This document shows, one piece after another, positions 24,231 to 37,754 of a DNA stretch of 64,000 bases. A program made the translations under genes and the position numbers. The notes under the pieces are model-generated. The model worked only from the letters and a program-made list of their open reading frames with translations. It was not told where the DNA came from and made no database searches. Source of the DNA: Nereocystis luetkeana (lineage: Eukaryota > Sar > Phaeophyceae > Laminariales > Laminariaceae); contig JARUPZ010000036.1 of NCBI GenBank assembly GCA_031213475.1, positions 372,001-436,000 on the forward strand, in the 5' to 3' direction. Every line of letters begins with the position of its first letter. The first letter of the stretch is position 1.

Positions 24231-24235
24231 CAGCT

Positions 24236-24583
24236 TCTTTTTTTTTTTTTGTTTTGCTCATCCCATTTATTATCTTCGCACATCTTCTTCTCTCTCTCCT
24301 TCCAACTCGTAACTCAGATCCGGGGTCACATAGCAGGCTCTTCTCCCCCCTTCCGGCTACGGTACGTGCCTCATTTTATCGCAAGAATATTTCAGCATTT
24401 TCTTCCCTCGTCGACTCGCATCGAATTGTGCCTACCCACGCTGCAAGCCGCTCTCAACAATTGGATCCTTTTTATTTTATTTTTGCAATTAAAGTCAAAT
24501 GTCCGACCAACCTGGGGCTCGAACCCAGGACTCAAACACAAGTAGAATTCGAGGTTAACCACTTGAACCACCGGGGCGACCGG
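24236..24583 (-). mobile_element. SINE-C, full length
   Basis: Poly(T), SINE-C body, and B box ggctcgaacccagg at about 24515. Confidence 0.88.
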
Positions 24584-24660
24584 CGTCTACCTGTACCGTG
24601 GTATCACCAAGACCTTAAGTCCTTGGTACTATTGACCAGGTCGAGGTACCCTGGTGTATG

Positions 24661-24870
24661 TTTTCGCCAGGGCTCTTCACAGATCATGACCCGACCCGCG
24701 GTTCGGGTAAGGAGACTTAAAAATAATGTCACGGGCCGGGTCGGGTTGGGTCGAGTTGGGTCGGGTCAGGCGGTGTTGGAAATCTTACGGGTCGAGTGGG
24801 GCCACGACCTGTGAGATACCGTTCATGTCGCCGGTCGGGTCACCTTGACCCGCGAGTTGCTCTCTGACAA
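24661..24870. mobile_element. GGGTC-rich element H, copy 1
   Basis: Starts cagggctcttcacagatcat, with many GGGTCGGGT-type units that reverse strand in the right half. The CAGGG end resembles hAT ends. Confidence 0.5.
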
Positions 24871-25023
24871 CCCGCGGGGCGGACCCGCCGTTCCGAGAGA
24901 TCAAAAACCCACCGCTCCCTGCCTAATGGCCTCAGTAGTGCGGGTACTCCTTTGGTATCACAATGGTACCGTATCCAGACATTTAATCAAAATACGTATC
25001 TGGTCTAACAACAAACACGTCGT

Positions 25024-26384
25024 TAGCTGTGTGTGTGTGTTCTTCACATTAAACAGTTCTTTCTACCCGTCGACATCCAGCACAACCAGTGTCCGTGCCG
25101 ATTCTTCAATCCTAGAAGAGATACAAGTTCTGTGGTCACAAAGCTACGCCACAGAGATACTACGTTGCCACGTGTGCAGTGTGCACTGCAGTGGGCAATG
25201 CAAAGCCATGTCATCATACTAGATACGACAGACACGACATACACAATCTATGAAATAAGGAAACGAAAAGAAACAATCAAAGAGAAAACAAAAACAAAGC
25301 AGACAAATAGAAAGAGAAAAAAAAAAAGAAAAAAAAATGAAAGCAAAAACTAGGAGAAACAATCTGTCGTGCCCCCCCCCCCGCAGGCGAGGTGGCCAAC
25401 ACTTGAAAAAGAACGAGCTGGAGAAAAGAAAGAACAAAGAAAATAAGAAAAAAACACCACTGCTTGTAAACAGAGTAAGACAAAGAACCAAGGAAAAAAG
25501 TAAGAAGGAAAAATAACGAAGGGGAAATAACAGGCAGACCAAAGCCCAAAGCACCTTCCAGGTGGCGGCAGCAGCTTGTGGTACGAGTAGTATAGCCAGG
25601 TTCTCCCTGCTAATCCGCCTGGTACCTTGCTACCCAGACTGCCGTCTCCGCCCTGCGTTCGTCAACTATGCCCAGCCCCTTGGCGTCAGACAATACGAAA
25701 CGAGCAGAGCAGGTTCGTCATCCAACCACGCCACACGGCTCCTTCAGTACGGCTTATCAATCAGAAAAGGAAGAGGAAGAGAAAAAATAATGTGAAAATC
25801 ACGGAGAGTCAGCGCAAGAAAGAAAAAAAATCAAAACAAAAAGAGAAGACAAGGGAAGACCACGTTCGAAGCAGCTGCACCGGTTGGTAGCACTAGTAGT
25901 ATGGTAATTTTCTACTTTCTAGTCGACTTGGTGCCTTGCTACCCTGTCTGCCATCTCCTTCCTACTTTCGTCTACCGCCGTTTCCCTTCTACCCCTCCTG
26001 TTCCCCCCCCTCTCCGCATTCCTTCGGTCGGGCTTTCTGCCACTTCTCCTGTTGCCCCCTCCCCCCCCGTTCCCTTCGGCACCATCCACGGCGGATGCGC
26101 GGCGCTGCCTACTCATCTCAGCCTCAGCCTCGTGCCACCTCACCATGAACCGTTCGGCTGCTTCAAGGATCCCCCGGTACCACTTCCCCGCCTTTTTGGC
26201 TGCAGTGGACCACAACGCGGTCTCAACTCCAAACACCAAGGGGGCAACTTCCGTTGACCCTTCGGTGGCTCGGAACTCCCTAACTAAGGTCTTCGACTTT
26301 GCATCTATGCCAAGTCTTACACTGTCCGCCTGGTCTCGGGTTCTCCCCACCAGTTATCGTCCCGAACATTACCCGACTGGGTGA
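25024..26384 (-). mobile_element. LINE-A copy, 5'-truncated
   Basis: Almost base-for-base the same as 13143-14470, including the C-terminal frame (25919-26350, minus) and the 3' UTR with its (CA)n tail at 25024. It breaks off at 26384, inside the sequence encoding the region after the RT, which is typical incomplete reverse transcription. Confidence 0.9.
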
Positions 26385-26792
26385 ATTCGACCGGCTGGGT
26401 GGTAGATACTCAACTTTAAAAGCGACGTGAACGAGTGTTCGTGCTGCTGTTTGTATTCCATTCTCTGTTTTCGAATTTTTGTTCAACAAAACGGCGGTGG
26501 GAACAGCGCTGGTGCACATGCAAATAAACGCTTCTTATGAAACCATCATGTTTACACTTCAATAGGGCACACACGCACACGCATACCTGGGAAAAACACC
26601 ACACCGACAGGTACACAGGTACAAAAATACCAGGTGCTGCATACCTGGATACCTGGATACCTGGTGTTCGTTCAGTTCATTCATACTTGAAGCTTCAAGC
26701 ACACAGCAGCAGTACAGCACAAGATGTATCAACTCACCTGTCGCCTCCGGCTTCCCAGCGCCCAGTGCGTCCGGTGAACATGAAACGGTGGT

Positions 26793-27314
26793 ATGGCGGT
26801 CATTCTCTTCACACTGCCGACACTAACGTCTCGTACGTGTTCGGGATGCTGTCGCCATCTCGGCTATCGGATTGATGGTAATCGTGATGCAATGCAGGCG
26901 TCGCGAACGAACGGGCGCTGTCCAGCATTTCCACGCTCCCTCCTCCCACGCCATCTCCCTCCCTCACTTTCCGCCGCCTTTCTCTCTTCGTTCTTGTCAC
27001 TATTAATAGTCACAAGTCACATGTACTTTGTTGGTCATCCAGTGTGGACACGAGCGATGACACCACGCAACCTTAGGCGAACCTTCCTTGATGACGACAC
27101 GGCACTACGAAAGGCCATGCGTGCCCTTATCTCAAGATCCAAGTACGCTTCAGGCCGTCCGAAGATCATCTCGGGCTGCAGAGTGCGCCTATGGGCTATG
27201 ACAGTAGAAAAAGGATACGTGAGCTTCTATTGTAGACATCAGGGTTTGTGTGGTTTGGAGAGGCGTTATTTCAACCTTGTGTTTTTCTTTCTTGCCCCGG
27301 CGCATCGCGCATAA
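26793..27314 (+). CDS. ORF of 173 codons, unrecognised
   Basis: Contains RNLRRTFLDDDTALRKAMRA, which looks protein-like, but splice or start signals are poor and no family is evident. It lies upstream of the host gene. Confidence 0.2.
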   Translation: MAVILFTLPTLTSRTCSGCCRHLGYRIDGNRDAMQASRTNGRCPAFPRSLLPRHLPPSLSAAFLSSFLSLLIVTSHMYFVGHPVWTRAMTPRNLRRTFLDDDTALRKAMRALISRSKYASGRPKIISGCRVRLWAMTVEKGYVSFYCRHQGLCGLERRYFNLVFFFLAPAHRA

Positions 27315-28328
27315 GCGGTCGGGCTACGTGAGCACCTGACAGTTAACTCTCCGAGTGATTGCGCCTCAGACTCTGCTGAGTGCACGCAGCATCAAGAGAC
27401 GCCCGTGGTGTACCTGTGAAGAAGTCACAAAGCGGGACAGCCGAGTCAAAAGGTGGGTGGAATGGGCGTTACATCTGGCAATGAATACCAGTATGTAAAA
27501 TTGCACCAACGGCGACTTTTTTCATGGGTCTGTCTTCTGGCTTCATAGCTCTACAGCTGCGAGCAGCTGTATTCCAGGTGCTTTTGAACGGCGTGCGTTC
27601 CCCTGTGCCAGACCAGATAGCCTCAAGTGGGGTCTGAGTGGAATATTTTCCGCGCTTGTGAGCCTACTGTTCAGCCCTGGTTCGTCTTTATCAGTGAGCT
27701 CTCTTGGCATTGAACAAAACCGATTTGTTACCCCGAATGATGAAGATGGCTCTCGGTGTTTTGCTTCCTCTTCGCTGGAGATTGGCAGGCCCGACCAACG
27801 TAACGTGCCCGCTGCTGGCTGTTGCTCGTGCTCAACCACAGGCACGAAGCGCAGTAGATGGCCGATAGGTGCCAAGCGTGTGCTTCGTACTAACTCCGCC
27901 AACTATGTCCCAACGCGCATGTCTGTTTGTATTTGGTCTCGCTTGCAATGACATGAAAAGTAAAAGTGGCAAATATATATCCCGCCAACAGCCGATGGGT
28001 TGGAAATGTTGGGTTGTCACGTCACAGCAGTCAAGACCTGGTATTCCAGTAACAAAACTACTGCTGTTGGCACGTACTCGCAGAGGTCATCTGCAGCAGC
28101 AGCCTCTAGGTAACTGGCAGACTGATACTTTTGAGTGCATTGTTGTGCCACCAGTGGCGTTCCAATGTAACAGCAGCCGACAGGGGGTTCCGCGCAGAAG
28201 CCTTGGCCACGCGTCCCCTCCTCGCCCCCGACCCCTACATTGCGGCCACGTTCAACGGCTCATCGTATCATACGTTTCCACTCCTGTCAAAAGCTCAAAA
28301 CGATACTCTCTACGAGTACTGCTGTACT

Positions 28329-28361
<33 letters not shown>
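28329..28361 (+). repeat. (CTG)n microsatellite
   Basis: About 11 units, just upstream of the putative first exon of the host gene. Confidence 0.9.
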
Positions 28362-28608
28362 GTTCACGAACGCGCTCCACTACTTCTGCTACTGCTGTCG
28401 GTGTCGGTGTTGACGTGTTCTTGAAGGAGAGAAGAGGGCTGGAGTCTGGAACGGCACCCCCAAGGCCGAAAAGCAGGGCGCTGCTGTGACGGTTCGCGCG
28501 GAAAAAAAAAAGACGAGAGGGAGGAAGAGAGGGAAAAAACCCGAGAGAAAGAGCCAGCTACGTGACCTCGAGCAAGGCAAGACAGAAAGACAGGACAGGA
28601 AGACCGCC

Positions 28609-28650
28609 ATGGCCATCAATGAGCCCGCAGTCGTGAGGAGGCACAAGAAG
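28609..28650 (+). CDS. Putative first coding exon (14 codons)
   Basis: The ATG sits in a strong context (accgccATGg) and reads MAINEPAVVRRHKK up to a good donor, AAG|GTGAGT, in phase 0. The same frame is open upstream to 28414 and encodes a Lys/Arg-rich stretch, so translation could also begin earlier in an unseen exon, with an acceptor near 28426. I prefer the ATG because of its context. The CTG repeat at about 28329-28361 would then lie in the promoter or 5' leader. Confidence 0.5.
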
Positions 28651-30690
28651 GTGAGTCGAAAACCTAGCACAGTACGACTAGAGCAGGAGTGCATAATGCA
28701 GTAGTATCTCTAGCCTGTACCGGGTAGCTGTTGATCGGGACGCTGTGGGAGTATGTACAGCAGTACTGCTGATACTATTGTTAATAATACACAGCAGTAC
28801 CGATATATAAATTGTTGTTGTTGTTGTTCTCACATTAACTCTCTGATGAAGGAGTCCGTGGTCACACAAAGGTGCTGGAGCCCTAGGAAGATCCGGAAAA
28901 CGAAAAAAATCGAAACTTCGGCTGCCTCAAAATACACGAGACGAAAAAAGCGCACACAAGATAAAACCAATGTGCAAAACTGAACTAACATGGCCGCGGG
29001 TATATCCTCTCAACTATAACATAGAAGAGTACCCCCGTTCCCACCACTAACCAACTCGTGGCTGCTGACTACAGCGGATGCTGTCTGAAGTGCTGCCTGC
29101 ACCGTACGAAACGCACGGTAGTCGTGAAAACGAAAGAGGAACACACCTGCCTGCTATCTGGAGTGAGTGCTGTCAGAGTGAAGACTCGCGGATATGCAGT
29201 GAAAAAAGGAGCAAAATCGAACCTTACTGCCACACGAATATCAACGATCGCCATCTCTTCCTGGACTGTCTGACACAAAAAGGTGCAGCACAGTTATGAT
29301 ACCACGTCCCTGATAATTGCGTAGGTTATTCCCCATGAAGGGTATACAACTCGTTAAACTACAAAAACCAGTGACGAGTACCGGTAGATACTATTCTGCC
29401 TCGTGAAAAACAAAACCAGGAAAAAACAAACTATGACTGCTTCTCTCGTGATGATAGTGTGCGCGCAAATCATGGGTCTCCATGCACCGTCTTCCTGCCG
29501 CTCTTCATGGCCGCCTCATCGCCTTGGCCCAATCCACCCGCTCCTTTGCGCGTGAACTCGTTGCCATTCCCTTCCAGTCGTTTCCCTTTCTCCGTCATCC
29601 TGAAAAACAAAATGCTCCTCGCACTTGCGGTTCTGATCTGGGAAATAAAAATTCTCGCGCAGGGGGAGGTCAATCCGTCTCTTCCCCGCACGTCGACGCT
29701 CAGTCTCCCTCCTCCCTCGTCGTCGAATCCAGCCTCCTACCGGCGCAATAGACTGTGCCGTAGTGTGGCCTGTGGTGGCGCCTGCCTCCGCGCATGAACA
29801 CCCCGATTGAGCATTGCTGCTCTGCCGCAGCTGCCTAAAAAGACGCGCGAATCGTAGGTCTCCGTGCCTGACGCACCACGTACGACCCAACTCTACTGCC
29901 GCCTGAGCCTCGCGGCCACAGGCAGCAGCAAGAAGGTATCACTCCTTGAGGGTGAGTCCGGCCTTACACCCGCCAGAAAGACCTACCCCACTCGCTATTA
30001 GCCTGATAGGGCATGCCTCGCAGCATTCCTTGCCGAGGCAGCGAGGGGAACGGATACTGCAAGCTGGTATCAGGTACCCGGTATGTGCGAAGCGTCGGCG
30101 TACATAGAAGCAGTGCACTTCATACATACTGGTATAGGACAAGGAGGCGCTTACAAGTAGTAAACGTAGAGGTGCCAACGTAGTGCTTGGCGTACACAGC
30201 AGCAGTAATCATGGTGGCAAGCGGTGGGTGCTTCCTGTTTAGCGTTTCGGTCATGACACAATGATACATACTGGTGCTGTCTGCTGCTATGTCGGCAGAT
30301 AATACATTACAGACATCGAACATGTACATGGGCTACCAGTACGTAATGATATTCCAGGTACCTGGTACCTGGTATGTGATACGTCCAGACGTCGTGGTAT
30401 TTCGAGCTCGCATGTACTTGAAATACGAACATCTGTCAATAGAATACACCCCTGTTGGTCTTGTGACAAATCAAGTTGACTTTACGTCGGCGGTGGTTGT
30501 CGTCATTAATAGTTGTCATGGTTGTCTCACAAGAAGCAGCCCACGGCAAAAAACTGGATGGATCAAGCAGACGTACACGAAGTATACCTCTCCATTTATC
30601 ATTTTACGCGACTTTATTATGTGCCTCTGGTAGCCAAGTAGTGACGTCGGTTGTAGACCACCTCCACTCGGCCGGCCAGGAAGAGGTATA

Positions 30691-30739
<49 letters not shown>

Positions 30740-33700
30740 GCTACTACAGTAGGTGCCCACGGCATTCGCTACCGGATTAAAAAACACCCACTACGAACCT
30801 CTATATATGTCCATTTGCTCCTAAAAGCAGTAGCAGTAAATACGTTGTATTGCTAAAAGTGACAGTTAAGCTTTTAAGTGACCTGTATCCTGTATCTCCT
30901 GTTAGTATTCATTTGGTAGATCATGATTGGCATTGGATAAGACATCATGGCGGCGGAACTACAGCAGTATTACGAACCCGAGAGATACGCATACTCCGGA
31001 CAGCCGGCACCTGAGGCCTACGTAGCGCAGAGCGTCTGGTGGCCCGCTTTACTGACCACGCTTGTGGCGTATATATAGGGCTACCCTGGTTGGCGCTACT
31101 CAGTATTTGGCAATTTCCCTCGGAAGCCGACTTTCCAACACCCACCCTGACGTACTGTATGTACAACGGGTAGTCAATGGTAGTATTCGACCTTGCTGTG
31201 AGCTACCAATTGCGTGTATATCCTATTAATAGTTCAGTACTGCATGATTATCGTACAGCAAAGAAGTTGCGTTTCCTGTTGGGGAGCTGGTTTCGCTGAC
31301 ATATTTACTGGGCTTGGTAGTTTCCGGCGTGGCCTTGACTGGCGCTCGTTGATAAATTTTGCTTCCAAGTTGTTTCGCCAACGCAGTTAGCGCTGCCGTT
31401 CCTCGACCTTGTTGTGTGGCTCGAGCATTGACATATCTAACTGCGAGTGCAATCAAGATTCCTGCTGGTTGGTGCGTTGTATACTCATGCCTCGTCTCGG
31501 GCGTCTATGGTCACGCTTCCTCTCTGCATACCACTATTCTATATTGGTAGTTCGTACCGGTACGTACGTATACCTGGTATGTATACCTCGTGCATGCATC
31601 TATATTCCATCATGTCCCGAAGCCTACGGGACGTTTGCATTAAATAATAATACGTAGACAGTCGTTGTATTTCAGGACAGGAGGGGCATATTGGAGTTTG
31701 CGTAGTGATTGCCTATTAATAGTACGGTGGTGTACCTGGTAGTCCAGAGTACATTATAGAAGCAGTTACCGAGAGAGAGTTAGTACAGCATATTTGGAGC
31801 ATGAAACTTCTCTACTACTGCAGGAGTGTGTGGGTGTTCTTCACATTAAACCGTTCTTTCTACCCGTCGACATCCAGCACAACCAGTGTCCGTGCCGATT
31901 CTCCAATCCTAGAAGAGATACAAGTTCTGTGGTCACAAAGCTACGCCACAGAGATACGACGTTGCCACGTGTGCAGTATGCACTGCAGTGGGCAATGCAA
32001 AGCCATGTCATCATACTAGATACGACAGTCACGACATACGCAATCTATGAACAAAAACAGTACAGGTGCTCTACTATTGTAGTAATAGTAATATTGGTAT
32101 TAATGGTGTGTTTTGTGGTTTCAGGTCATCCGCGTCTCCTCGCAGCACTTGCTCCATACCAGGTATGTTTCTTCGCCCACGCTTGTCTCCTCCGCGCGCT
32201 ACGTATGCACGGTCGGTGTACGACTTTATCGCACTGCTGTTTGTTACGTCTTGCGTGGAGAGATGGTCCTAACCTGACCCAACCGGCGCCCCATTATCCC
32301 TGGCCTTGCTGTGCTACTGCAGGATCGGTCGAGCATCGGCTCCAAGACACCTCTGACCTTTCATCAGAAGAAGGGCAAGTTCGCCGGAGGGACGCCGCGC
32401 ACTAACCCCGACCATCTAGACCGGATTCGAAAGGTATGGAAGGAGGAAGAGGGAGTGCATATGCCCGCCGTTCCCTGGCCCTGCAACGCTCGCCTGCCTG
32501 GTAGCCTGGCGCTTTATCGACTGGGTGGTCCAAGTTATTTATGTCTGCCCTAAAAAGTTCATGGGCTGTGTATCGGCTAAGTAATAGTCGTGGTACTACT
32601 GTATTATATGCGAGTAGTAGTAGCACCAATATTATAGGAGGACCGTCTGCGTAAGTAGTAGTACCTGGCGAAGTAGTTGAGTGGATGTATGTACTTTAGT
32701 ACGAGTGTTAATAGTAGTATATATAGTGTTTTACCTTGTGCTCTCTCAGCAGAATCTAGAACAGTTCTTTGTTCCGATATTGCCACCCACAGCCGAGCCA
32801 GCGTGCGGTGGCATCTACGTACGTATGTATGGTCACCCCATTATTCAGTAAGATCCTCGTTTTTTTTGCCGTTGGCGACGGTCTAACGGCCTTTACAAGT
32901 AGGTTGTCTATCTTATTGGCGGGTTTGTGCTATCCTGGCACCTAAATATTTTGATATTTATAATACCGTAATACATTTCGTGCGTAGTGAGATCGGTTCT
33001 ACGTTGCACAGCTGGAAGCCGGCCTGTCTAAACTTGAGTTGATTGCTGGAATATGGTTTTAACATTTCGGGCCCAGGAAAAACGACCGACAACGACAGGT
33101 ACCATCATACCAACCGTCTCCCTACTGCTGTAGTGTGAGAAGTGTCATGCAGCAGTTCGAGCAGTGTCATGCAGCGCGCGTGTCGTGTATCTCTGTTGAG
33201 ACACGTACCTGGTAATGACAATCGCCCACCGGTAACCCACCAGGCCGCCTTGCTTGCTCTGGCCGACACCGCTGTGCTGTAATCGTCATGCTCTTTCGTC
33301 CGTTTTTCCCTATATACTATACTCAAGTTAGTCGAGTCCCAAGACGGTTGAAGCAGCAGAGGCAGTTGAAAATGCCAGGTGCTGCTGTACCGTACCAGTA
33401 TTATGTCTGTTTGGCAACCGACAATGTGGAGCACAAGCCTCCCTCAACGTCGACCACTCGAAAACATTCCCAGTAATCTGACATTCCTATTTATAGGAAA
33501 AAGACGGCAAGCCACGACACTCTCGCTGTCCGCTGGTGGCCTCTCAAAATTGAATCCACGGAACAGCAACACTTTCGTCCGGATCATTTTCGATTGGATC
33601 GCGTTCGTTTGTCCGTTTGCTGTATTTTCGCGCAGGATGCGCTTGAAGACTTCACTCGCGCCACGATCAAGCGCGCCCAATCCGTCCACCAGATGGTTGC

Positions 33701-36700
33701 CATGTACGGCAGCAACGGTTCGGACAAGGGAGACACTGGCAAACTGGCACATACTGGTGAGCCTAAACCAATATTAGTCTCCATGAAACACACACCGGAA
33801 CTAGGCCCCGTAGGAGGAAGTGGCGGCGGTTTGCTTTCAATGTCTTCTTTCCATTTTGGAGTCTCCTTGGTCTATCCGTGAGGAGTGCGCTTGGAATGGG
33901 TGATAGATGGCTGTTGTTGTTTGTTTGCTTTTCGTGTACCCGTAAGTGTTCAAGTATGTATCCAAAAACACCTGCGCATGCCTCACATTCCTGTGGAAAG
34001 TTACCCTATCGGATGTCATACCCTCTTACGCCACTTACTTGTGAGATCGACGGTCGACATAATTATGAATAAGTCGATATTTGAAGTGGGTGTAACAAGG
34101 AGGTATTAAATAGTAAAAAGTGCTGTATGTCATCTGTTCGATCCCCCCCGAAACTTGTGATCGACTGCTGCGGCTTGTACGTGGTGTTAATTGTTTGCTG
34201 CTGGTGACCTTCGGAGCTTTTGATTCGAACGACCTGCGGCCTGCGGCTTTTGAAACCGCGATCGTCTCTTCTTTGGTGATGCGTTTTAATGTGAATAGAC
34301 GAGGCAGGTGGCGCGAAGGTAGTCGGAGGAAGCGGCGGAACGCCCATCAAAACTACAAGGTGCCTCACCAGGAGCAAGGGCGTGAGCGGACTCGTCAAAT
34401 CCAACTCCGATAGGGCCGGAATGAGGTGCAGTGCTATGTTGTATGAATAGCGTTGAAGTGCTGTAACGGGAAGATTGTGGTCCAGCCGCGATTCTACCCG
34501 GTACTTCATGTGTGCCTTTTTGTGTTTCCATCGAACGATGTGTTATTAGTAGAATTGAGAGCGTGGCCGATGATCACACATAAACATCCCCAGAAGAACA
34601 CCAGGGGCAACTAGGAAAGGATTGTATTCACTTAGGGTTCAAATCCATTTTATACCTACTGCCGGCTTCATTAGCGTCGATATATCGATATATCACACCG
34701 GCATAAGAACGACTCGGGCTTCGCTATGTCTTTGTGGAGACAGAAAATGCCGTTATTCTGGCTAGTGGCTAGTAGTGTGGTCACGAGAGTTTGCCAACCC
34801 TCATCCGAAGCACATGTACTGTAGTTTGGCTTGACGTACGTACATGTGCACCACCCACGTTTCGGGTGGACACGTGCAAAAATTAAATAGTTGCAGTTTG
34901 TAGCTATGGACAATGTTGGATCATGTTTGCAGTACCAAAAGAGCTAACGGTTAAATTGGCAGGTGCTTTGGCTGGCGAACTTACCGCCGCTTCCACCTGC
35001 CAGTGCCACTCCGGAGATTGCGCCATTTTTATTTTTTTTTCTTTGCCAGCGGAGTGTCCTTGGCCGGTCGCCCCGGCGGTCTGTTACGAGGTGCCATACT
35101 GCTGTAGTAATATATACCTGGTACCAGATAGTGCAGTAGTCATTACTCTCAAATGGACCCCAAAACCAGGTATCCCTCTAGGTTAACGCACAATATCTGA
35201 ATATGATTACTGTGAAAATGCGATATTACTATTGTCTTCTGCTGGAGTTGGATTCTCGTCGAGGGTGGCATTTCAGGGGGGGGGGAGGAAACTATGTCGA
35301 AAGCGTCTACTCGTAGCGTGTATAGCACGATTCGACTCACGCCGACGAGGGAAGCAAATGCTGAACTCTTGTCGAGATAAAAATGCAAGGTACGCACCGT
35401 CGTGGAGGAGCGGGAGAAGAGCCTGCTTTGTGGCCCCGGATATGGGGTACGACTATTATCAGTACTACAGCAGTACATGCCAGGATTAAGGAAGGGAGCT
35501 GGGGTAGAAGGATGAAAACAAAAAATGGGATGGAAGATGGAAGCAAAACAAGACAAGAAGTGTGTGCGCATGCTATTTTCCTTTTTTCGGGTGTTAAGGT
35601 AGCGTTACTCGTATTTTAAGTTACCAACGATTCAAGTCAAGTCTCTGCATCTACATTTTATGTTTGAGATATTTTACTTTGATACCTGGTGGGTAATACG
35701 TACGTGTTGGTGTTGAATAAATAGTATCACACCTGGTATATCCTACAATATGTCGTGCTGTTGTTCTGGTATTGTCCTTGCTTGCCCTTCCGTATCAACA
35801 CCAAGTGCTCCTTCTCTGCACTGCATATAGTATTTTCGAAATTGTATGCAACGAGCGCGTATGGTGTAAGACCAACTATTATGGGAAATTTTTGAAGGGG
35901 CCTCAGAACTGGCTTTTTCTGCCGAAAATCGGCGATTTACTCGACTGGACTGTCAAAAACACCGGTAGACTCGTCAGGATGCTCCCGTTAGTTTTCCGAG
36001 AGCTTTCTCGAGCACTTTTCCGTTTCTCCAGAGTCGTAGTAAGACTGTTCGTCCATATTTCCAGTTCTGAGGACATCATGGTTTTTCATCAAAAATCCTC
36101 CAAGATCCGTTATTTCTGGCCCCAGTTCTGACCAACAGCCTTATTTCTGAGCCTCCAGAGAAAACTGATTGGCTGCCCCAAAAAAACAACTACGACTCCG
36201 GAGAAACGGAAAATTGTTCCTGAAAGCTTGCAAAAAACTACGGGGAGTATTTTGAGGAGTCTATCGGTGTTTTTGGCTTTCCCGCCGAGTAAAACGCGTA
36301 TATTCGGCCTGAAAACTCAGTTCTGAGAGCTCAGAAATAATTTCCCATAATAGTTGGTCTAACACGCATGACATGATAGCACACCCCATCGGGCCCATTT
36401 CGGAGCTGACTTTATCAACAATGGAAAGAGGTGAAACGTCAAGCGATAAAATCGAGCGTTGTGTGTGCCTCCCTCCCTTGAGGCATGGTTGGGAGAAATT
36501 CGGCTCGGAAATTCGTCCCAGGGGGTGTTTCGTCTTGATCATAGTATGCCTTTTTGTTTTTGTAAAAATCAGCACTGCTGTTAAGACAAGAAAATAGTTA
36601 CCTCTAGCATCCCCAATAAGAACGGTTTCTCCTAATGATGGCGACTGCTGGCTGTCTTGTTCTGCTGACCTCTTTGCGTTACAGTTTTGGGAACGGCCAA

Positions 36701-37721
36701 CTTGAACTACTGAATGGTGTATGCCTATCTATACCTATAGATGCACGAGTGCCTTTTCTTTTTTTTTCGAAAAAGAGCGACTGCAACAAGTAATTTACGA
36801 ACAATTTTTGTTCTTGCTCAGATTTGTCCATATACCGCCGCAGTAATACCATAGGTGCACCAGTCAACTCCTCCTGCGACTGAAAGCGAGGGGCAACATG
36901 ATGGCAGTATCACATGACGCGTCGGGTGCGCGGGATCAATCACAGTACAAGCCACAATCCGCATGTGGTCATGTTCCTCTACGCGCACGTAAAGAGGATA
37001 CAGGTATCATACTATCAATAGACTCCCTACGAATATGCTGATTACTTGATGGGCCGATCAGCCTGGCAATCGAACGAGAAAGAAGGATGCGCAGTATCTC
37101 CTCTATAATAATGTGACAGCAGTGAATATTTACGGAGGTTTTGCGCTTTGTGCCTGATCGCTTGGTAAGACTGCTGTACGTTTGTTCGACCGGCTTGGAT
37201 GCTGTGCTTGGAAAAGACTCTACGTACCAGGTATTTTGATAGGTTGATTCGGCCCGCTCGGAATGGTGTGGTGAATGGCTTGGAAATACTCTAGGTAGAG
37301 TGAGGCGCGTGTAATATTACCCCTTACGTAGCAAACCAAAGTGCGCAAATGGCTCACCATCAGCAGGTGACCACTTCTCCTGTCGAGAGGGGAAGATGGA
37401 TATGGATATTCAATATTTCGGCCGAAAACTATTCGGCAGAAACGAGTTGTCCCGCGTTCAGAATGTTTTTTACTTCGAAGTAATTGTTAAAGTTGGATTT
37501 TGAGATCCACTACGTGCTGCTGTATTTATAGTCACCATAAAGTATACTACACTACTCACCAGTCACCATGAACACGCCGCGATATCTCTCCGTGCTGGCT
37601 GGGATTCAAACAGTCACTCCCACAAAAATCTACTGGTAGATTTATAGTTATAATGTATTGATGTTAACGTGGACTATTCCGATATCACTCCGCTCAAAAT
37701 ATACTGTACCAGGTAGATGTA

Positions 37722-37754
<33 letters not shown>

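Noticed and set aside
27869-28489. 206-codon ORF with poly-Leu
   Set aside because: Poly-Leu comes from the CTG repeat; no domain, and it overlaps the likely 5' leader of the host gene.
30689-30747. Coding poly-Thr/Tyr/Leu from the TAC repeat
   Set aside because: A plain microsatellite in an intron.
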